This document shows positions 32,671 to 44,005 of a stretch of 64,000 nt of DNA, one piece after another. Each line of letters begins with the position of its first letter. The first letter of the stretch is position 1. A program made the position numbers and the translations under genes. The stretch covers positions 9,377,001 to 9,441,000 of the forward strand of contig NC_059552.1 of NCBI RefSeq assembly GCF_905220415.1. Direction: 5' to 3'. The notes under the pieces are model-generated. The model did no database searches and had not been told where the DNA came from. It was given only the letters and a program-made list of their open reading frames with translations. This DNA comes from Colias croceus (taxonomy: Eukaryota > Arthropoda > Insecta > Lepidoptera > Pieridae).

Positions 32671-35120
32671 ATTTTGTAAACTTAAATACTATTTTTATAC
32701 AGACATGTGTCCCACGCCGTTGGTTGGTAGGTTGGTGTCAGAATTATGCCAGATTGACATGTAGTATAACATAATTCTTAGAAACTGTATAGAGTTTTTA
32801 TGGGGTAGGTTGAGGTGAAACCTTTTTTGAATAAATTAAAGAGTTTATCGTATTTTCTTAAATAATAAAAAATATTCTATTAATCCGCCCTCAACCACTG
32901 ATCCAATTTGGATGAAATTTGTAACATAGCTTGAGACATGAGAGAGGAGATAGGTAGGTCCCAAAAATACCATGGTGCGTGTTTATCATTGACCACGCGG
33001 GCAAAGCCGTGGGCGAAAAGATAGTAGTACCCTTACCCTTCTCAGATTTGTTGTATTTCATGTTGAAGACCTTTAGTAAATAATAATTCAAATAATACCT
33101 TATCAAAAACTTGTGAAATTTTACAAAAACGATAATTATTTTCCGATAAACTTGTAACTTGAATACGAAAGGATAATGAAATCGAATGTTCAATGAATGC
33201 AGTTACGATTTCAGTGAACAGAAGCGAATTATTCTGAAATAAACAATTTATTTCTGAGGTTTCACTCTCAACGCGCCTAAAGAAGTCTCACTTCAGAATT
33301 ATTAAAAACAATCCACTTTCACTTTATAAACATTTTATTTAATATTAATCACGTATTAAAGCCGTTAAATTTAAAATTATCCCTCACAGGACAACGACCG
33401 TCGCAAAAGAATCACGCAAACATCAAAGATCAATTTAAAAAGTCAATTGTTACCCGCAATTGGTCTCTGAAAAAACTTACTTAGAAAATATTATATTTGA
33501 TACCAAATCACCTCAGTTTATTTTGGAGTTCCTTAGGAAGGTAAAAAAGGTCATTGCTACTAGCTGTCTAGAAGTTTTGGACAAATATATCTTTGTTCTA
33601 TTTTTATAATACAGATTAATTTAAAACGTTTCACAGAGCAGTGCAAATTGGTTTAAAAGGTCGCTTACATTCAAATATTAGTAAATATACTTTTATTTAA
33701 TAAATTTATATACTACTAACTTTCCGCCCGCGGCTTCGTCCGCGTTTTCAAAGAAAAACCTGCATAGTTCCCGTTCCCGTGGGATTACTGGGATTAAACT
33801 TATCCTATTTGTTAATACAAGTTACATCTATATGTGCGTTAAATTTAATTGTAATCGGTTCAGTAGTATTTGCGTGAAAGAGTAACAAACACACACACAC
33901 ACATACATCCATCCTCACAAACTTTCATTTTTAATATTATAAGTAGGCAATAGGATTGCAATTGCAATACAAATCTATTCCCAACTTAGGAGGTTGAAAT
34001 TACTCAGCAAGTACTCAGACGTCATAGGATTTTACAATATCAATAGAAGAATATAAGTAAAGAAATAATTTATTAATATAATCATAATTAAATAGAACCA
34101 TTATCTACTATAACTTATTTAATTTATAATACTTATAAGTTTTTTAGTAAATAATAAAAAAAATATCATGTTCACATTTTCATTTAGTTAATACATATTA
34201 TTTATTTAAAAATAACAACATGCAATATACAGAACCCTTGCATGTAAAACTTTAAAAAGTCTTCACATCTCCCTCTGAAAATATATTTTTGCGTTTTATC
34301 AATCTTAATATATGTGAAGCGTTTTAAAATAATTTAATTTTTATTATAATTATATGAATATCATGACGTTGACGTTTTTTAAATATAGTCTGATGAGAGG
34401 AAATTTAATGGATTTTCCTGATTTGCGAATATTATAAAGAGGAAAGGTTTTATATATTAATATATATATTAGTATTCTCATTTAATCAATTTTTAAGTTT
34501 GTTTTCCTTCATAGGTATTTACTGAATAACATAAGTTTTTATTTTCGGGTCAATCCCCGAGTTCGATGTAGATTGTACCGATTATTTCTTATGAACCATA
34601 TTTCAATTAGTGAAAACCGCATGAAAATACGTTCAGTAGTTTCAAACAAATATACAAACGTGGCGAGGCCAATGCTCTTTGGAAATATCTACTCAAAGAC
34701 TTAGAATATCGCTACATTCAAGATTTTTGTATCTACGGACTAGTAAAGTGACAATTAGCGTTCTTATTTATTTATTTATTTATATTTATGATTTTCCAAC
34801 AAAGGATACAGTCTATATTATTATAAATAGCTTACAATTATTGAATACAATATGGTCTACTGCACCTTCAATAACAGGAAAATACAACCACAGACTAATA
34901 ATAATATACTACGTATAACATTACATTAAACTAAATTCAATATGTCAATTTGCTGAAAACTAAGGCTGGAAAATAATATAAAATTTTAAACTATTTTTTT
35001 ATATAGATAATAATAATTTTAAATTTTAATTTAACAATATTTTGAATGTCAAAGTGCTTAAATATTTTAGTCCAATTAAATTCATTACAATACATTCAAA
35101 TTTTATACATAAAATACATT
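32671..35120. other. Intergenic, AT-rich with repeat fragments
   Basis: Contains a degenerate Helitron-like piece (32890-33029), a GTGAAAC MITE arm near 33262-33297 and a C-family Helitron-like repeat at 33716-33947. From 33950 to 35120 I see only AT-rich DNA with no supported gene. Confidence 0.6.
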
Positions 35121-35291
35121 CGAACGGCAAGTTGCGAACGGCAGAGTCTACTTCAGCCGTCGCCACACATCCGTTTTTGCGTGTCGACGGCAGCCGTCGA
35201 CATATTGACTGCTGCCGTCGACGTGCCGACGACTGCCGTCGACATGTGGTGACGGCTGAAATAGCCTCTGCCGTTCACAACTTGCCGTTCG
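35121..35291. mobile_element. 171-bp palindromic element rich in GCCGTCGAC
   Basis: The arms begin CGAACGGCAAGTTG and are about 90% complementary by eye. The centre carries several copies of GCCGTCGAC/GTCGACGGC. Its GC content is far above the flanks. Confidence 0.75.
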
Positions 35292-35662
35292 TCTGTTAGA
35301 ACTCTAACCCTTCAAAAGTGTTCGTAAAGTTAAAGGTCAGAGTCATTTGCAATACTTTATGGAGTTGGGAGCACATAATAATTGCTTTACTAAACTTGAT
35401 GTTGAAAACAGATTTATATGAAACTCTAAAAGTCAGTCTATAGATAATGGAATTGGCGATACTATTCACAACTTCACCAATAATGAAACAAGTGCATTCT
35501 GCTATTAATTTTCAATAGATAAAAAAAGAAGGTACCTACTCAATTCAAGTGTTTATATTATGTGAAGTGTGAACTTATTTTTTTTAATTTGAAAGCTGTT
35601 GTCTTCCCTGTGTCCCATTTAGATTTGGTTTAATTCTATCAATCTGAAGGCAGTTTTTAAGC

Positions 35663-35829
35663 TATTGCATAGATTCTATCGCGGGCCTTGAGCGCGGGGA
35701 CCGAATCGAGAAATTCCGTAACGAAAAAACCTCACGCTCCCCACTCTGACGGGCTCGGAGGTGTGGCTTCAAGGCATGCTATGCAATATAGCTTTACCGC
35801 GGCAGTCCCCGAGTGCCACACGTCTTTTT
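35663..35829 (+). repeat. GC-rich 165-bp dispersed repeat, copy 1
   Basis: TTGCATAGATTCTATCGCGG ... CCCCGAGTGCCACACGTC. Other copies are at 47332-47475 (+), 61709-61796 (-, partial) and 62028-62178 (-). Confidence 0.75.
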
Positions 35830-36036
35830 TTTGGAACGAAGTACCTTATCGCGCGTTGTGAAGGGGGCTAGAGTCTAGACGGAAAAAAATCTTACGAATA
35901 GTTGTCAAGACACTTTTTGCTAGAGTTGTAAGCCGTGCGGCGTGCGCGTGGTTCCCAGTCTGTCTCTCACTTCATTCCATCCGGATGTCCCTTGACAATT
36001 GACATGACTCAAGTTTGTTGTTAAAAATATTTATTA

Positions 36037-36268
36037 TCCATACTTAATATTATAAATGCGAAAGTAACTCTGTCTGTCTGTTACTCAATCACGCCTAAAC
36101 TACTGACCCATTTTTCATGAAATTTGGTATGGAGATATTTTGATACCCGAGAAAGGACATAGGCTACTTTTTATCCCGGGAAAATGACGCAATCCCGAAA
36201 ATCACACGGGAACGGGAACTGCGGGTTTTTCTTTGACTGCGCGGGCGAAGCCGCGGGTGGAAACCTAG
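36037..36268 (+). mobile_element. Helitron-like repeat (C-related)
   Basis: Starts TCCATACTTAATATTATAAA and ends GCGGGCGAAGCCGCGGGTGG, AAAC, CTAG (36265-36268). Confidence 0.7.
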
Positions 36269-36269
36269 T

Positions 36270-37120
36270 ATATTAAAAACGCATTATTTTAACTTAAAAA
36301 CGTATGTACATACTTTTAAGTTGTTTAACAATATATAGAAAAGTGCAAACGACAAATGCATAGATATCCAAATAAAATATTAAATAACTGTTAGCACAGT
36401 TGGAGCGCTAAAAGTCTAAATTGCTAGCATTTTATTCGGTTCGCAACACCTAACTAACATCCTTGATATTTGAAGTAGAATTTAGTTCAAAAATAGATAG
36501 TTTTGCAATATTTTCTCGATGTACAATATTTGTAATATATGTTTATAGTTATACTAGCTGTGCCACGCGGTTTCACTTGCGGACGAACACGCAATATCAA
36601 GTATTCCTTAGCTCATGTGTTATTCAAATGTATCACGTTTATTATTGTAAAGTTTTATCCAAATATATCCATTACTTTTCAGCTTATTCGTTACAAACAT
36701 ACTTACATACAAATCTTTCTTCTTTAAAAGAAAGAAAAAAGACATTTTTGTCTTAAACTAAGAAATATTTATAACATAAGAATATGAGTCGGAAGCCTTT
36801 TGTTTAAATGTAAATAAAGTGCATGCAAGTAAAGCCACGGTATCAAGCTAGTAAGCCTTATAAATATGTGCCTATGTACTAATATGTGCCAGGCTAGGTC
36901 TCCTGGGAGCTGTATATGGTTCTATAAACAGAGGTCTAATTATATCCCCGCGGGCATCAACTGTGCCTGTTATAATTCCTAGATTCTAGCAATTGGTGGA
37001 TACTAGATAAAAGGATAACCAAAAATGTAATTATGGTTATTATAGCTTTTATATCATCTAAGATTAAGTTTCACCTTAATGAAAGGAACCTTCAAGTTAA
37101 TTATTTTATATGAAATTATT
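36270..37120. other. Intergenic, no supported gene
   Basis: AT-rich. The only recognisable piece is a short Helitron 3' end at about 36553-36585 (CTAGCTGTGCCACGCGGTTT). Confidence 0.5.
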
Positions 37121-37233
37121 TTTTGCATTTGGCCGACTTCAAAAAAAAAGGAGGAGGTTATCAATTCGGCCGGTATTTTTTTTGTAGTTGTTTATCCATA
37201 CATTCTGATCTCCTTTCGCATTTTTATATCATA

Positions 37234-37442
37234 CTAGATTCCGCCCGCGGCTTTACAAAGGAAAACCGGCATAGTTCCCGTTACCGTGGGATTTCCGGGA
37301 TAAAACCTATCATATGTGTTAATTCAAGTTACCCTCTATATGTGTGCTAAATTTCATTGTAATCGGTTCAGTAGTATTTGCGTGAAAGAGTAACAAACAC
37401 ACACACATCCTACAAACTTTCGCATTTATAATATTAGTAGGA
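37234..37442 (-). mobile_element. Helitron-like repeat (C family)
   Basis: CTAG at 37234 with CCGCCCGCGGCTTT; the right end reads TCCTACTAATATTATAAATG on the minus strand. A fragment of the AACCGACTTC family precedes it at 37130-37182. Confidence 0.7.
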
Positions 37443-37673
37443 TATTATTATGTATAGGGTAAAGCTTTTTATAAACGAATTATAATAAAATCGTTCAATA
37501 TAACATAATAATATTTAATACATTTAAAGCTGACTGAAGATTATACTCCACACCAAGAAATATATAAGTGAATTAATTCCCTTTACTTTACTCGTACCTT
37601 CCTTTCACGTTAGAAACAGGAAATTATAAATTTATATTCAATTTTCACTCCTCTCAACGGATTTATGTTAAAA

Positions 37674-37868
37674 CTAGCTGCTCCGCGCGGTTTCACCCCC
37701 GTGGCTCCACTCCTGTTGCTCGTAGCGTGATGAAATATAGCCTATAACCTTCCTCGATAAATGAGCTATCTAACACCGAAAGAATTTTTCAAATCGGACC
37801 AGTAGTTCCCGAGATTAGTGCGTTCAAACAAACAAACAAACTCTTCAGCTTTATAATATTAGTATAGA
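37674..37868 (-). mobile_element. Non-autonomous Helitron (Lep1-like)
   Basis: CTAG at 37674-37677 and a GC hairpin; the 5' end (minus) TCTATACTAATATTATAAAG is at 37868. Confidence 0.8.
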
Positions 37869-37879
37869 TGTGCTATTTA

Positions 37880-38092
37880 TTAATAAAAACGAGCGAATGC
37901 TCATACTAATCCCACTATGTCAAATTATTTTAGTGTAAACAGGAGTAGAGCATTCTTTCGTTGTTCTTAGTGCGTTCGAAAAGATTCTATGCAATGTTCT
38001 TATACTGAACAACACATAATACGAGTTTTCGTTTATACTAAAAGATCACGAAAGAATGATCTTGCTCTAGTGTAAAGTTACCGTTAAGAGGA
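37880..38092. mobile_element. MITE of the AACGAGCGAATGCTC family, copy 1
   Basis: AACGAGCGAATGCTCATACT ... GTAAAGTTACCGTT. The ends are more worn than at 48895-49118. Confidence 0.6.
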
Positions 38093-38857
38093 CACTGCAA
38101 TTTTAAGATCGTTGTTTAAATAAACAAATTAAACAACTAATAAATATGTATTATGAATCATGAATTGTGTTCAATGAAGCAGTTTTATTTGCAATACCAA
38201 AGATCAACCACACTGCGCCAAGGTTATTACTATATTATTTCAATTTTGATTAAAATATTCTCTTATGACTCAATTAACCTCTTGATTTTAAATAAGACTT
38301 CACATAATATTTCAATATTCACACTTTTATTATACCCAAAATATGAACACACAGACAGAGACAGACAGAGTTACTTTCGCATTTATAATATTAGTATGGA
38401 TTACGTGATGATAAGTAATGTTGTATATCGTTATTCATTTTTTATAAACAATCTTTCAAATATTATAAAAAGCTATAAGTTAGCGAAGTTAAAACTTATT
38501 TGGCAAAATTCAAATATACTCAAAATCGGCGCCTGACTCCATGGCATGACGGTATCGCCATGACGCGACCTTGAAATTTTACTCTCAACGAGCATAAAGA
38601 GTTTCACTTAAAAAAAACAAAAAACAGTCGAATTGTGAACCTCCTTCCTATTTGGGACCGTCGGTTAAAATAGAAATAACACAATACATTTTATACTTTC
38701 ACACTTTATTGTCATTCGGTATAAATATGGTTGTTTGTAGATTTTAAAGTATCCCTTCGTGAGGCGGGTTGCGGCTTCACTAAAATTAATATGAGTTGAC
38801 AAATTGTTTTAAAACACTACTAAACATTATAAGTTTACTTTATGTTTGACTTTCCAA

Positions 38858-39364
38858 CTAATCTTCTGTCAATACGTCTTCTGATGGATCATCTTCATCA
38901 AAACCTCCTCTATAAAGAAGTCTAATATTTGGTCCTTCATCTCTTCTCTTATTTTTATTTGATTCTTTCTGTGTTTTACTATTCCGTTGAAATCCTTTGT
39001 ATAATGCGTCTTTATCAATCGGAAATGTAATAGTTAGGATATTGTTTTCAAATGTCCAGGTACCATTATCACAAAGGTTTGGAGGTAGAGCCTTATATAG
39101 TTTAGTATTACAATCGGTTCCATTAGCATGTTTACAGTGTAGTTTTATAAATAGCAGTTCCTTGGTTGCTCTAATTTCTATGTCTTCTTTTTTGTAATTC
39201 ATCAATATTAACGTAAATGTATATTCTGCAGATTGATACATTGATATTATTTTTTTAGTGTTGGGTTCTATGTTTGATATAGCACTTTCTGTTGCCTTTT
39301 CATCTTGCCTGTTGGGGGCAGCGTTGACGGTTGTCAGGAGAGCAACTAACAATAAAGCGAACAT
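38858..39364 (-). CDS. Secreted HSP20/alpha-crystallin-like protein, copy A (168 aa)
   Basis: Single-exon ORF with a clear signal peptide (residues 1-15, cleavage near VNA/A). Residues 46-116 show the pattern of an alpha-crystallin (small heat shock) domain: an opening strand EYTFTLILMNY, KKEDIEIRA, a strand rich in Leu and Ile, the KALPP step and the closing GTWTFENNILTITFP. This pattern mirrors the FKPEELxV ... LPxxxD ... DGVLTIxxP layout of small HSPs. Two NGT glycosylation sites (81, 100) and three Cys (77, 85, 98) fit a secreted protein. The tail is basic, then acidic (GGFDEDDPSEDVLTED). A chaperone-like role outside the cell is inference; small HSPs normally lack signal peptides. TATAAA lies at 39423-39418, 54 nt upstream of the ATG. 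Copies B, C and D are paralogues, B being nearly identical over the first 18 residues. No other identity is recognised. Confidence 0.85.
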   Translation of the reverse strand: MFALLLVALLTTVNAAPNRQDEKATESAISNIEPNTKKIISMYQSAEYTFTLILMNYKKEDIEIRATKELLFIKLHCKHANGTDCNTKLYKALPPNLCDNGTWTFENNILTITFPIDKDALYKGFQRNSKTQKESNKNKRRDEGPNIRLLYRGGFDEDDPSEDVLTED

Positions 39365-39417
39365 CGTGCAAGGATGCTGGTAATGTGACTAAGAATTATT
39401 GATTCCAAATATTACGA

Positions 39418-39423
39418 TTTATA
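39418..39423 (-). promoter_or_regulatory. TATA box of secreted HSP20-like copy A
   Basis: TATAAA on the minus strand, 54 nt upstream of the ATG. An initiator-like ATCAAT puts the start site near 39400. The block from here to the ATG, including TTAGTCACATT, is also present at copy B, and in part at copies C and D. Confidence 0.55.
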
Positions 39424-39952
39424 GTCATGTTATTCGAGTATTTTCGGCGTATGTGCGTTGGACACAGGAAGGAAAAACGTGAATTAAATGGATTAATTAT
39501 GCTTAATCGCTTTTTGTTGGTCACAGTTATTTGCCATGTTCAATTATTTTTAATTACGTGATGATAAGTAATTTTGTATATCGTTATTCATTTTTTATAA
39601 ACAATCTTTCAAATATTATAAACGTTTTTAGGAACTTAATTTTTACGCAAATATTTAAAGAATTTTTACGAGCCATGAAATTTAAGCTATAAGTAAATAA
39701 TTAGCGTAGTTAAAACTTATTTCCCTTCGTGAGGCGGGTTGCGGCTTCACTAAAATTAATATGAGTTGACAAATTGTTTTAAAACACTACTAAACATTAT
39801 AAGTTTACTTTATGTTTGACTTTCCAACTAATCTTCTGTCAATACGTCTTCTGATGGATCATCTTCATCAAAACCTCCTCTAAAAAGAAGTCTAATATTT
39901 GGTGCTTCATCTCTTCTCTTATTTTAATTTATTTTAACTCTTGCTTTATTAA

Positions 39953-40266
39953 TCTATACATATAATAAATCTGTAGAAGGGTCAATTCTGTACATTGAAA
40001 ATATTGAAAATAAAATACCAGGGGGTGTTACTGGATCAATACCAAACCCAAATATGTGATTAAATAAATTTTTGTCTGTCTGTCTGTATGTGAAGGCATC
40101 ACGTAAAAACTAACAGTTCGATTTCGATGAAACTTGGTATAATTATACCTTATTATCCTGGGCATAAAATAGGATACTTTTTATCCCAGAAAAATACGTA
40201 GAAAAAAAAATAAATCTTAATTTGTCATAATTTTTCCGCGCGGACGGAGTCGCGGGCGGAAGTTAG
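39953..40266 (+). mobile_element. Helitron-like element (B family) inside HSP20-like copy D
   Basis: Starts TCTATACATATAATAAATC and ends GTCGCGGGCGGAAGTTAG, lying between A (39952) and T (40267). Copy C keeps the uninterrupted ..TTAATAGG.. site. About 180 bp of internal sequence present in the 6633-7129 copy is missing. Confidence 0.85.
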
Positions 40267-40580
40267 TAGAAAATATTATAGTCAGGATATTATTTTCATA
40301 TGTCCAAGTGCCTTTAACATCAACATATACTGGTAGAGGTATGAAAAGTGTGAAATCATAATCGGTTCCATTAGCAGGTTTGGAATGTAGTTCTATCTTC
40401 AGTAATTCCTTCTTTGCTCTAACTGCCATGTCTTCTTCTTTATAATCAGTTAATATTACGGTAATATTATATTCTGCGAATTCGTGTACTGTAATTAATC
40501 CTTCAGTGCTAGGTTCCGCAATTGCTTTAGCACTTTCCGTTGTCTTTCCCTTTGTGACTGCCTTTCTACCTCTACATTAA

Positions 40581-41014
40581 GGCCTGAATCGGGTAGAATC
40601 CCCTTTTGATACCGAAAATTAACTCTAGTTATAACCGTTTTTCTTCTTAGATTCTTTATGTACATATCTTAAAAAAAATGTATATTATAGTTTCGAATAT
40701 GATAAAGGGCATGGTTGTTTTAATTTGTCTATTTTACAATCAGGTTTTTTGGAAAAAAATCATGAACTGAGGTCGATTTTTGTACTTTAAACCAAAACGC
40801 TAAGTCAATATAATGTCAATTATTGTAGTGTTTTTACAGTGTGTTTATGAAATTGAAACACAGGGCATTGTTGTTTTAAATTTTGATTCAATATCCAAAT
40901 ATCTTTTTAAATAATTTTTATACGTACTTTTACTACGATAGATTCGCGCCGGTCGGTCCCCCGATTCCGCCTAGTAAAATATCGTCGCCAAGGTCGCTCG
41001 CCCCTATTAACGCC
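40581..41014. mobile_element. TTAA-flanked element (piggyBac-like MITE) inside HSP20-like copy D
   Basis: TTAA stands at 40577-40580 and 41015-41018. The imperfect inverted ends are GGCCTGAATCGGG and, complemented, GGCGTTAATAGGG. Copy C has a TTAA at the right-hand breakpoint. Confidence 0.65.
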
Positions 41015-44005
41015 TTAATAAAAAAGTGAACATCTCGCGAGGATAATCGAAATGTGACTAACAATTTACAAACCCAATTATTAAGATTTATACTCCTTTT
41101 GGTTTAATGCTATCGGTTTTAGAAAATTCTTAAATTTTACCCCAGAAAGGAAAAACTGGATTAATTGGATACTTACGTACAATCGACATTTCTTGGTCGC
41201 CGTTTTTGAATTTTGTCAAGAAATATAGTGCCATGTTTCTAATTATTCTGTGTGGTATTTTTAAATACTCAATTGAAATTTCAAGTGTGACCCGCCATGA
41301 CCGTTATACATTATCTTTGTTACGAACTCTACTATTCGCTAAATCGCCTCTCGTCATCTAGATGCTTTCAATTTTTTTCATCTTGATCATTTTGTGTGAC
41401 TAAGAATTTTTTTTATTGAATACTTAAAGGGTAGGGGACTTTTCTTATTTTCTTTAATATTTTGCAATAATTAAATATATATAAAATAAGGGCCATTAAA
41501 AATTGATCTCAAATCGGCAAGAAAAAGAAAACATATGTATTATTTTGAAATAGGTACTAGTACATTTTTATGGTTTATATCAGTTCTATTTATACCATGG
41601 TCAATTTACGAGATCCGTTTTCAAATATTACATATGTTATATTTGTTTAAATCTACATTGAAATCCCAGAAAGAAACAATATTTCAGAAAGATTGTATTA
41701 ATTGTATCTGTTGAATTAAAATCAAAGCTATGTATAATATGTTGTCCTCATTATTTTCTAATCAGATTGTACCTACATCCCAATGCGAATGCATTACTTA
41801 GTTAAATGTTATAATATACAATTAAGAAACATCCAAAAATAAAGTGTCCACGTAGATAAATAATATTTAGCAGTGCAATATCTGTAATTATATTATATTT
41901 ATGAACAAATAATTACATCAGATTTAATAATCGCAATTATTTTGAATATACATATGTATAAATGAATTCATCATAATATTAATAATCACAATTGTTCTAT
42001 TTCCCATTTGTTGCAACCCTAGCGTATTTTCGTGTAGCAGCGTAAGTACCTACGATGGCGGCGGCATCGCGCGACATCAAAGGCGTTTTCTTACAGTAGG
42101 AAATAATATTGTAATACTGTGTCAGTTAACATTATGATACATATAATTTATTGCGTTAGTACCAAATGTCGAATTTTATGTTAAACTATCCCTTGATAGA
42201 TATTTTCATATAGATTAGTCAGTTTTCAGAGGCGAAGGGTGCAGCCACTTTTAATCTTTCGTGTTTTTGTTTATTTAATAATTCTTGAATTGCACTTATA
42301 AAATAGAGAAATAATTACAATCTATAATTTACTGCAAGCATAAACTGATAATATAATTGGCGGTCTTATCGCTTTAGAGAGATTTCTTCCAGACAACCTT
42401 TGGTACAATAGAGTAATTACTTCTTACACATGTAAGAAGGTTTAAATCAGCTATATTATAATACACTTCATGGGCATTTAATTTCATACGCAATTAGCTA
42501 CTCGTTAATTTTAATTAAGTACCAAAAATATTCTATATAAATTTATAAGTACCAAAAATATCCGCTTAGCAACACAATTCGCGATTGTACTAATTCGGAC
42601 CGTATGTAGGACCGTTTTACTTTCCGGGAAACCTCGAAATAAATCTAGCTTACTATGAACACTGTTCAATAGTTTTCCCTGTATAAAAATTCATTGTCAC
42701 GTCCACTGAATATGACATAGAGAATTATTTCTTTTTTTTAAATCGTTAATTTATTTCAATGGACTTATTTTTAAATATCACTCTATCACCATACTATCAC
42801 AATGAATTTTTCTGCAAACTGGTGATTTTAGAACCATATTCTGTTTAAACTCAAACTCAATTTGGTTTCAACTTTCACTTCTCCACATAGCGACGATTTA
42901 TTACATTACGAGATTATCAGAAACAATTATAAGAAGCTTTTGAAAAATGAATGTAAATATAAAAAAATCTCAAATGATAAAAATCACACAAAGGCTACAA
43001 TAATTTTAATAAGAGAATAAGTGCGAGTCCTTGAAATATAAATGAAAATATAAGCTTTATTTGCGAGCGTTGTTTATTATTTTGTTTTTAATTTTTACTC
43101 TACAGTTTAATTACATTAGAGTTCCATGATAGACCATTGAAAGAAAAATACCTTATATTCAATTTTTCTCTGCTAGATATAGTTAATTAGCTAACTATAA
43201 CAAAGGTAATACAATCATGTAGTCTGTAGTAGTTGATAAGATGATAGGATAAATAGTTTATATTCTTCTGTTACTTAGACTTAGTTTTAGTACTTATAAG
43301 TACTTTCAAAGAAACTATTAGACTCTTAAGCAATATACAATTTGATCTATTTTTTAGTAAACTCACTATAAGTCCCTACAGTTTACTTAAGCATATAATA
43401 CATATTTTTTGTCTCGCATTTATGTATGAAAATATATTTGCTTTTAAATGTGTCAGGCGCTTCTTTTTACACAGTACCAACACTAGAGACTACTGTGAAC
43501 CGAAAGTTATATGCTTTAGAACATAAGTTGTGTCACGTTCACAGAGCAACTCACGTTGTGTCTTACGGCTCTGGGATCGTACTCTATTATGTGTGGTATC
43601 GGATCAGAGCGTGCCGTGTGTGAAAGATGTCTTGAAATATTTTATTTATTATTTATAAATGTTTACGGTGATAGTTAAATGCTCACCATCAGGCGACTCA
43701 CAAGCTCGGTTATTCACGATTAGCATAAAATTTGCATTAAGTAAAATGTAAATTTCCTGTAATAAACTACTTTTTGGTTGCAATGGGACACATTTAGCTT
43801 GCTTGTGAGACTATATCCACCTGTTTGTTATTTTCTTTAAGGTGTGTGTACACTATTGAATCTGGTTTTGAAGTACTGAGTTGATTGTTGATTATAAGTT
43901 ATAGCCAGTAAGCATTCTGATAAAGGTTAGTACATATTTGATACTGGTTATTAAAATGATCTTCACAATTCGTTAGGACTACAGATAGGGATAATACTGT
44001 GTATA

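Larger units (their letters stand above)
39838..41033 (-). pseudogene. Secreted HSP20-like copy D, broken by two transposons
   Basis: Reading the minus strand, the first codons (ATG at 41033, MFTFLL) match copy C. A 434-bp TTAA-flanked insertion (41014-40581) then replaces the rest of the signal peptide. The frame resumes near 40575 with GRKAVTKGKTTESAKAI and runs through the domain (YKEEDMAVRAKKELLKIEL, GTWTYENNILTI) to about 40270. There a Helitron (40266-39953) interrupts it. The 3' end, encoding an acidic tail ending EDVLTED like that of copy A, follows at 39925-39838. About 36 nt of the ancestral signal-peptide region are missing beside the TTAA insertion. The gene cannot make a secreted product as it stands. 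A TATAAA is still present at 41092-41087. Confidence 0.85.
38094..43655 (+). repeat. Segmental duplication, unit 1 (carries HSP20-like copies A and D)
   Basis: Aligns by eye, same orientation and order, with unit 2 at 50647-57945. Anchors: 38151 with 50708 (ATGAATCATG...CCAAAGATCAACC), 39297-39480 with 51433-51610, 41019-41300 with 52945-53250, 42200-42420 with 56345-56580, and 43430-43640 with 57725-57945. The units differ by small indels and by transposon insertions specific to one or the other. Confidence 0.8.

Noticed and set aside
32692..32699. TATAAAAA as the fucosyltransferase TATA box
   Set aside because: It lies only about 25 nt before the ATG, which would put the cap at the start codon.
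43426..43623. Frame duplicated at 57722-58024 as a small conserved protein
   Set aside because: The two copies are part of the segmental duplication and differ by frame-changing indels; the second frame runs into a Helitron.
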